This document shows positions 6,222 to 10,950 of a DNA stretch of 10,950 bases, piece by piece. Origin of the DNA: an uncultured Prevotella sp. (GTDB lineage Bacteria > Bacteroidota > Bacteroidia > Bacteroidales > Bacteroidaceae); the NCBI GenBank assembly GCA_905373605.1, contig CAJPTO010000090.1, positions 1-10,950 of the forward strand, in the 5' to 3' direction. The notes beneath the pieces are model-generated. The model saw nothing but the letters and a program-made list of their open reading frames with translations. It ran no database searches and was not told the origin of the DNA. The translations under genes and the position numbers were made by a program. The number at the start of each line of letters is the position of its first letter. Position 1 is the stretch's first letter.

Positions 6222-9041
6222 ATGGATAAACATATAGAATTAAAGGGAGTGAGGGTGAACAACCTGAAGAACATCAGCCTTAACATTCCTCGAAACAAGT
6301 TCATTGCCATTGCGGGCGTCAGCGGTTCGGGCAAGTCTTCGTTGGCTTTCGACACACTTTATGCCGAAGGGCAGCGGCGTTATGTGGAGTCGCTCTCCTC
6401 GTATGCCCGACAATTCCTAGGCAACATGAGCAAGCCCGAATGCGACTTCATCAAAGGATTGCCACCTGCCATAGCCATAGAGCAAAAGGTTAACACACGA
6501 AACCCACGCTCAACCGTGGGCACTTCCACAGAAATCTACGAATACATGCGCCTGCTCTTCGCTCGCATCGGAAAGACCATCTCGCCCATCTCGGGACAGG
6601 AAGTGAAGAAACACAGCGTGGAAGACGTGATACAATGCACCAAACAATATTCCAACGGAACAAAGTTTGTGGTGCTGGCCCCCATACATGTGCCTGAAGG
6701 GAGAACCTTTGAGAAGCAACTCAACATGTTTGTGCAAGAGGGCTATGCCCGATTATGGCACAAAGGCGACTTTGTACGCATAGACGAGCTGACGGAGAAC
6801 GCCGAAATGCCTAAGGATACCAAGCCTGAAGAATACCTTTTGCTCATCGACCGATTGGCTGTAGACGACACAAAAGAACATCTTTCGCGCCTTACCGACT
6901 CCGTGGAGACGGCCATGTACGAGGGTCAAGGCGAATGCAGGCTGGTGTTCCTGCCTTCTAACATCACCTACACGTTCTCTTCCCGCTTCGAAGCCGACGG
7001 AATGACCTTCGAAGAACCATCCGACAACATGTTCGCATTCAATTCGCCGCTAGGCGCATGCCCCACATGCGAGGGCTTCGGAAAGGTTATCGGCATCGAA
7101 GAAAGCCTTGTCGTTCCCAATTCCACGCTTAGCGTGTACGATGGATGTGTGCAATGCTGGCACGGCGACAAGATGGGCATCTGGAAAGAAGAGTTTTGCA
7201 GGCGAGCGGCAAAAGACAATTTCCCCATTTTCAAACCCTATTTCGAACTCTCAAGAAAAGAAAAAGACATGCTCTGGCATGGTCTTCCTTCCGAAAAAGG
7301 TCGCGACATCAGCGAGCAAGTCTGCATTGACGCCTTCTTCCAAATGGTGCGCGAGAACCAATATAAAATACAATACCGCGTGATGTTGAACCGTTATCGT
7401 GGCAAAACAACCTGTCCCGACTGTCATGGAACACGCTTAAAGAAAGAAGCAACGTGGGTTAAAATAGACGGAATGAGCATTGCCGACTTGGTGGAAATGC
7501 CTATCGGCAAGCTTAAGATGTGGTTCGACAACCTCAAACTGAGCGACTATGATGCCAAGATTGCCGCCCGCTTGCTCACTGAAATAAACAATCGCCTGCA
7601 ATTTTTGCTCGATGTGGGCCTGCATTACCTTACGCTAAATCGCCAATCCAATACCCTTAGCGGCGGCGAAAGCCAGCGCATACAGCTAACAACATCGCTG
7701 GGCAGTTCGCTTGTGGGGTCGTTATACATCCTTGATGAACCGAGTATCGGTCTGCACAGCCGCGACACCGACAGGCTGATTAAAGTTTTGAACGACTTGG
7801 TAGAAATTGGCAACACCGTGATTGTTGTTGAACATGATGAAGACATTCTGCGAAAGGCCGACCACTTGATAGACGTTGGTCCCGATGCAGGCCGTTTGGG
7901 CGGCGAAATTGTATTCAACGGCCCGGCAACAGACATCACCCAGGCCGCCTTAAAGAAATATCCCAACAGCCATACCGTGGCTTACCTTACTGGGGCAGAG
8001 CGGATTGAAACGCCCACATCAAGGCGAAAGTGGAACCAATCGATAAGGTTGAAAGGCGCGCGGATGAACAATCTCAAAGGAATTGACGTGGATTTCCCAC
8101 TCAATGTGCTGACCGTTGTCACGGGCGTGAGTGGTTCGGGCAAGTCGTCGCTCATCAAAGGCATCCTGTTTCCTGCCTTAAAGCGGAGCATGGGCGACGT
8201 GGCCGACCCGCCTGGAGAGTTCATTGCACTGGAAGGCGACCTCAAACAGGTGAAGCATGTCGAGTTCGTGGACCAAAACCCCATCGGGAAAAGCACCCGT
8301 TCTAACCCTGCCACATACGTCAAGGCATACGAACCCATACGCCAACTCTTCGCCAACCAACCCCTGGCAAAGCAATTGGGCTTCTCGGCTCAATATTTCT
8401 CGTTCAATGCCGATGGCGGAAGATGCGAGGAATGTAAAGGTGCAGGCGTGATAACTGTTGAGATGCAGTTCATGGCCGACTTGGTTTTGGAGTGCGAAAC
8501 ATGTCATGGCCAGCGCTTCAAGCAAGATGTCTTGGATGTTCGGTATGAGGGAAAAAACATCAACGACATCCTGGACATGACCGTTTCAGAGGCGATCGAC
8601 TTTTTCAAGACCCACAAACAAACGGTCATTGTCAACAGATTGCTGCCACTAGAAGATGTGGGGCTGGGCTACATCAAGCTTGGACAAAATTCGTCTACCC
8701 TTTCGGGCGGCGAAAACCAACGCGTTAAACTGGCCTATTTCATCGGACAAGAAAAAGCCGAACCAACGCTTTTCATCTTCGACGAGCCAACAACGGGCTT
8801 GCATTTCCACGACATCAAACGACTGTTGAAGGCAATGGCCGCGCTGATTGAGCGTGGACATTCCATCATTGTGATTGAACACAACATGGATGTGATAAAA
8901 TGTGCCGACCATGTGATAGACCTTGGCCCGGATGGTGGCGACCGTGGGGGTAAACTTGTGTTTGCAGGCACACCAGAAGAACTGGCAAAATGCAAAGAAA
9001 GCATCACGGGGGAATATCTCAAAATGCAGCTAAAGAACTAA
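6222..9041 (+). CDS. uvrA: UvrA, excinuclease ABC subunit A
   Basis: 939 aa, the usual UvrA length. UvrA dimers scan DNA for bulky lesions and load UvrB in nucleotide excision repair. Two ABC ATPase halves are complete: Walker A at 32-40 (GVSGSGKSS, K38), signature LSGGESQ at 479-485 and Walker B D505-E506; then Walker A at 635-642 (K641), signature LSGGENQ at 827-833 and Walker B D854-E855. The segment around 130-245 (FVVLAPI...) corresponds to the UvrB-binding domain, arguing against a UvrA2-type repair or resistance paralogue that lacks it. The C-terminal zinc module is canonical: C735-x2-C738-x19-C758-x2-C761. The first module is unusual: C280-x2-C283 is present, but the preceding CxxC seen in E. 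coli UvrA (near 253-256) is absent, and an extra pair C309/C312 occurs instead, with C398/C401 in the insertion domain. It is monocistronic with its own promoter. Some Bacteroidetes carry two UvrA copies, so this may be one of a pair. Confidence 0.96.
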   Translation: MDKHIELKGVRVNNLKNISLNIPRNKFIAIAGVSGSGKSSLAFDTLYAEGQRRYVESLSSYARQFLGNMSKPECDFIKGLPPAIAIEQKVNTRNPRSTVGTSTEIYEYMRLLFARIGKTISPISGQEVKKHSVEDVIQCTKQYSNGTKFVVLAPIHVPEGRTFEKQLNMFVQEGYARLWHKGDFVRIDELTENAEMPKDTKPEEYLLLIDRLAVDDTKEHLSRLTDSVETAMYEGQGECRLVFLPSNITYTFSSRFEADGMTFEEPSDNMFAFNSPLGACPTCEGFGKVIGIEESLVVPNSTLSVYDGCVQCWHGDKMGIWKEEFCRRAAKDNFPIFKPYFELSRKEKDMLWHGLPSEKGRDISEQVCIDAFFQMVRENQYKIQYRVMLNRYRGKTTCPDCHGTRLKKEATWVKIDGMSIADLVEMPIGKLKMWFDNLKLSDYDAKIAARLLTEINNRLQFLLDVGLHYLTLNRQSNTLSGGESQRIQLTTSLGSSLVGSLYILDEPSIGLHSRDTDRLIKVLNDLVEIGNTVIVVEHDEDILRKADHLIDVGPDAGRLGGEIVFNGPATDITQAALKKYPNSHTVAYLTGAERIETPTSRRKWNQSIRLKGARMNNLKGIDVDFPLNVLTVVTGVSGSGKSSLIKGILFPALKRSMGDVADPPGEFIALEGDLKQVKHVEFVDQNPIGKSTRSNPATYVKAYEPIRQLFANQPLAKQLGFSAQYFSFNADGGRCEECKGAGVITVEMQFMADLVLECETCHGQRFKQDVLDVRYEGKNINDILDMTVSEAIDFFKTHKQTVIVNRLLPLEDVGLGYIKLGQNSSTLSGGENQRVKLAYFIGQEKAEPTLFIFDEPTTGLHFHDIKRLLKAMAALIERGHSIIVIEHNMDVIKCADHVIDLGPDGGDRGGKLVFAGTPEELAKCKESITGEYLKMQLKN

Positions 9042-9081
9042 CCAAGCCCACTTTGTTTTGGCTTCGTTGCGCATAAAAGCA

Positions 9082-9131
9082 AATGGCAGTTGTTCGAACA
9101 GTGCACAAAGCGCGTTCGAACAGCTGCCATT
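9082..9131. terminator. Long inverted repeat between convergent genes
   Basis: AATGGCAGTTGTTCGAAC (9082-9099) and GTTCGAACAGCTGCCATT (9114-9131) pair over 18 positions with a single T-G wobble. Inner GTGC/GCGC (9101-9104, 9110-9113) can extend the stem. Each arm also carries the self-palindromic core GTTCGAAC. It lies 40 bases after the uvrA stop in the gap facing the convergent threonine dehydrogenase gene. No T tract follows on either strand, so it may be a rho-assisted or bidirectional 3' structure, or a protein-binding site. The rest of 9042-9400 shows only a 12-bp palindrome ATCCTTAAGGAT at 9152-9163 and no gene. Confidence 0.55.
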
Positions 9132-9400
9132 AAACTTTCTATCAAGGAACAATCCTTAAGGATAATGCGCCAAAGCGTATTTTTTGATGTTGTTTTCAGC
9201 AGATTGTCATTGGGCAAGCAGGCAGGTTGTTGCTGATTTGGCTTAACAAAAGCGTTTGCCTAAATGGTCAATCCGATGTCTTCGGCTAGTGTGTGTCTTC
9301 AAGCTGTGTGTAATGCCATTGTTTCAAGCGCACCACATTGAAAGTGTGTCGCTTTAACCATGCCAATGCAAGCACACAAAGTGGAAAGCAAGCAGCTTAA

Positions 9401-10357
9401 TTATTTCAACAACTTAGCAGAAAGCTTCTCCAACATGTCTTTGGTCATCGAGTCGAGGTCGTATTGAGGCATCCATCCCCACTCTTTACGTGCAGCCGAG
9501 TCGTCCATCTGGTCGGGCCAACTGTCGGCAATGCTTTGCTTTAAGGGGTCGATGTCGTAAACCATTTCGAAGTTTGGCTTGTACTTTTTGATGGCTTGAT
9601 AGATGGTTTCGGGGTCGAAGCTCATCGAAGCGATGTTAAATCCGTTGTGGTGCGTCAGTTTTGTCTTGTCGGCCTCCATCAGTTGTATGGCAGCATGCAA
9701 TGCATCGGGCATGTACATCATGTCCATTCGTGTGCCTTTTTGGATAGGACAAACAAACTTCTCGCCCTTAACCGCCGAATAATAGATGTCTACGGCATAG
9801 TCGGTTGTGCCGCCTCCAGGAGGCGTTACATAAGAAATGATGCCGGGAAAACGCACCGAACGCGTGTCAACACCATATTTCTTTTGGTAGTAGTCGCTCA
9901 ACAATTCGGTTGTCACTTTAGACACTCCATAAATGGTTGCAGGGCGTTGGATGGTGTCTTGCGGTGTCATCTCGTGTGGCGTGTCTGGCCCAAACGAGCC
10001 AATGGAACTCGGCGTAAATACCGCGCAATTGTTTTCGCGTGCCACTTCCAGAATGTTCCACAAGCCGTCAATGCCAATCTTCCACGCCAAGCGTGGTTTG
10101 CTTTCCGCCACAACAGAGAGCAAGGCGGCGAGGTTGTAGATGGTGTCGATGTTGTACTTGCGCACCACTTCGGCAATCATCTCTGCATTTGTCACATCGG
10201 CAATGGCACAAGGGCCAGCTTCTTTCAACTCGCCCGTAGGCTCTGCACCTTGAATGTAGCCTGCCACTACGTTACTGTTACCGTAACGTTTCCTCAGTTC
10301 GCCAGTTAGTTCGGAACCAATCTGGCCAGTTGATCCAATGACTAAAACATTTTTCAT
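9401..10357 (-). CDS. NAD-dependent L-threonine 3-dehydrogenase, short-chain (epimerase-like) type
   Basis: 318 aa. The start is ATG at 10357 (MKNVLVIGSTGQIG); the frame is open 12 codons further back, but that stretch is basic and falls in the predicted promoter and leader. The N-terminal Rossmann motif GSTGQIG is at 8-14. The extended short-chain dehydrogenase catalytic elements are PSSIGSFG (116-123) and Y143-G-V-S-K147, followed by the nucleotide-side RFPGIIS segment at 169-175. The family includes UDP-galactose 4-epimerase relatives, and sequence alone could suggest a sugar epimerase. The divergent kbl gene and the close resemblance to GalE-type threonine dehydrogenases of other Bacteroidetes favour oxidation of L-threonine to 2-amino-3-ketobutyrate with NAD+. 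The zinc-dependent MDR-type Tdh of E. coli is an unrelated family. Cytoplasmic: no signal peptide. Confidence 0.87.
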   Translation of the reverse strand: MKNVLVIGSTGQIGSELTGELRKRYGNSNVVAGYIQGAEPTGELKEAGPCAIADVTNAEMIAEVVRKYNIDTIYNLAALLSVVAESKPRLAWKIGIDGLWNILEVARENNCAVFTPSSIGSFGPDTPHEMTPQDTIQRPATIYGVSKVTTELLSDYYQKKYGVDTRSVRFPGIISYVTPPGGGTTDYAVDIYYSAVKGEKFVCPIQKGTRMDMMYMPDALHAAIQLMEADKTKLTHHNGFNIASMSFDPETIYQAIKKYKPNFEMVYDIDPLKQSIADSWPDQMDDSAARKEWGWMPQYDLDSMTKDMLEKLSAKLLK

Positions 10358-10390
10358 AACTGTTTTTATCTGTTTTTTGTTTTTCGGATG

Positions 10391-10417
10391 CAAAGTAACT
10401 GCTTTTTCTGATATGTA
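10391..10417 (-). promoter_or_regulatory. Promoter of the threonine dehydrogenase gene
   Basis: On the minus strand TTACTTTG (plus 10391-10398) sits about 33 bases before the ATG at 10357, one mismatch from TAnnTTTG. A T-run (TTTTTA) about 20 bases further upstream could act as the -33 element. The leader between is A-rich with a repeated AAAACAG, typical of Bacteroidetes starts without a Shine-Dalgarno site. Confidence 0.45.
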
Positions 10418-10503
10418 TAAAAAGTTAATATTTAAAGAAGTTTAAAATCGCGTTACTTATTAAAAAAAAGGCCACATTCGGCCGTTGTATCAAAAAAAAT
10501 GAT

Positions 10504-10511
10504 TTACTTTG
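10504..10511 (+). promoter_or_regulatory. Promoter -7-like element of kbl
   Basis: The same octamer TTACTTTG, here on the plus strand, lies 29 bases before the kbl ATG at 10541. No good -33 TTTG is seen at the usual spacing (TTG at 10485-10487 leaves only 16 bases). The intergenic span 10358-10540 also has a small GGCC-ACATTC-GGCC hairpin at 10471-10484. Confidence 0.4.
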
Positions 10512-10540
10512 CTCTCTGTAACTTAAATTTAAGGATCATT

Positions 10541-10950
10541 ATGTATGGCAAAATGAAAGAACATCTCAGCAAGAGCATCGCTGAGATTAAAGAAGCCGGA
10601 CTCTATAAGGAGGAAAGGCTCATTGAGAGTGCTCAGCAAGCCGCTATCACCGTGAAAGGGAAAGAGGTGCTAAACTTTTGTGCCAACAACTACTTAGGCC
10701 TGTCTAACCATCCTCGCCTTATCGAGGGGGCAAAGCGCATGATGGACCGCAGGGGCTTTGGCATGTCGTCGGTTCGTTTCATCTGTGGCACGCAAGATGC
10801 CCACAAAGAGTTGGAACAAGCAATTTCCAACTATTTCAAAACCGAAGACACCATCCTTTATGCCGCCTGTTTCGATGCCAATGGTGGTGTTTTCGAACCG
10901 CTATTCACCGAAGAAGACGCCATCATCAGCGATGCCCTTAACCATGCCTC
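10541..10950 (+). CDS. kbl: 2-amino-3-ketobutyrate CoA ligase (glycine C-acetyltransferase), 3'-truncated by window
   Basis: 136 complete codons are visible, about one third of the roughly 400-aa family length. It is a PLP-dependent enzyme of the alpha-oxoamine synthase family that cleaves 2-amino-3-ketobutyrate with CoA to glycine and acetyl-CoA. The visible part follows E. coli Kbl closely: KEERLIESAQQAAITV, NFCANNYLGLSNHP, GFGMSSVRFICGTQDAHKEL, CFDANGG and EEDAIISDALNHAS. The FDANGG and SDALNHAS segments line the cofactor pocket; the PLP lysine lies beyond the right edge. ATG 10541 (MYGKMKEHL) matches the E. coli N-terminus in position, and the leader AAATTTAAGGATCATT has only a weak AAGGA. 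It is divergent from the threonine dehydrogenase, which makes its substrate. Confidence 0.96.
   Translation, partial: MYGKMKEHLSKSIAEIKEAGLYKEERLIESAQQAAITVKGKEVLNFCANNYLGLSNHPRLIEGAKRMMDRRGFGMSSVRFICGTQDAHKELEQAISNYFKTEDTILYAACFDANGGVFEPLFTEEDAIISDALNHA

Noticed and set aside
9596..10309. 237-codon plus-strand frame opposite the threonine dehydrogenase
   Set aside because: Antisense to a well-supported dehydrogenase with Rossmann and YxxxK motifs; no promoter or recognisable product.
1..10950. CRISPR arrays, tRNA or rRNA genes, insertion sequences, phage genes
   Set aside because: No spaced identical repeats, no cloverleaf or rRNA segments, and no transposase or integrase motifs were seen; the gene content is ordinary chromosome.

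Overview
The window looks like chromosome of a Bacteroidales bacterium, most likely Prevotella-like. The reasons are lipoprotein signals with an acidic stretch after the lipobox cysteine, mostly SD-poor A/T-rich leaders, promoters of the TTTG / TAnnTTTG type, and gene content (fused ResB-CcsA, a short-chain-type threonine dehydrogenase beside kbl). The genus is inferred from general resemblance and was not tested.

Region 1 (1-5611, + strand) is a haem/iron and cytochrome c locus. It starts with an imelysin-family (peptidase M75) lipoprotein gene that enters from the left edge. This gene appears broken twice, by a +1 frameshift at 37-38 inside the signal peptide and by an in-frame TAG at 297-299, although the GxHxxE motif and the rest of the frame are intact. 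A di-haem oxidoreductase (DHOR) lipoprotein with two CxxCH sites follows, then a fused ResB-CcsA (system II) cytochrome c synthase with its WWD motif and four candidate haem-handling histidines. Together these suggest a cell-envelope iron/haem module with the enzyme that attaches haem to its own cytochrome. Strong hairpins lie in both gaps, and an 8-bp phased repeat starts at the DHOR stop codon.

Region 2 (5612-6221) has no confident protein gene. It holds a possible 3'-end hairpin, then a Bacteroidetes-type promoter (5677-5708) about 70 bases before a strong GNRA-loop intrinsic terminator (5772-5803). Together these predict an unannotated small RNA of about 90 nt. A doubtful minus-strand ORF follows, then the uvrA promoter.

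Region 3 (6222-9041, + strand) is uvrA, the ATPase subunit of the excision-repair nuclease. Both ABC cassettes are complete, but the first zinc module has an unusual cysteine arrangement.

Region 4 (9042-9400) is the gap between convergent genes and carries a long inverted repeat. Region 5 (9401-10950) holds divergent genes for an NAD-dependent L-threonine 3-dehydrogenase (minus strand) and 2-amino-3-ketobutyrate CoA ligase (kbl, plus strand, cut by the right edge). These two enzymes perform consecutive steps from threonine to glycine plus acetyl-CoA. Both have the same TTACTTTG promoter-like octamer about 30 bases before their start codons.
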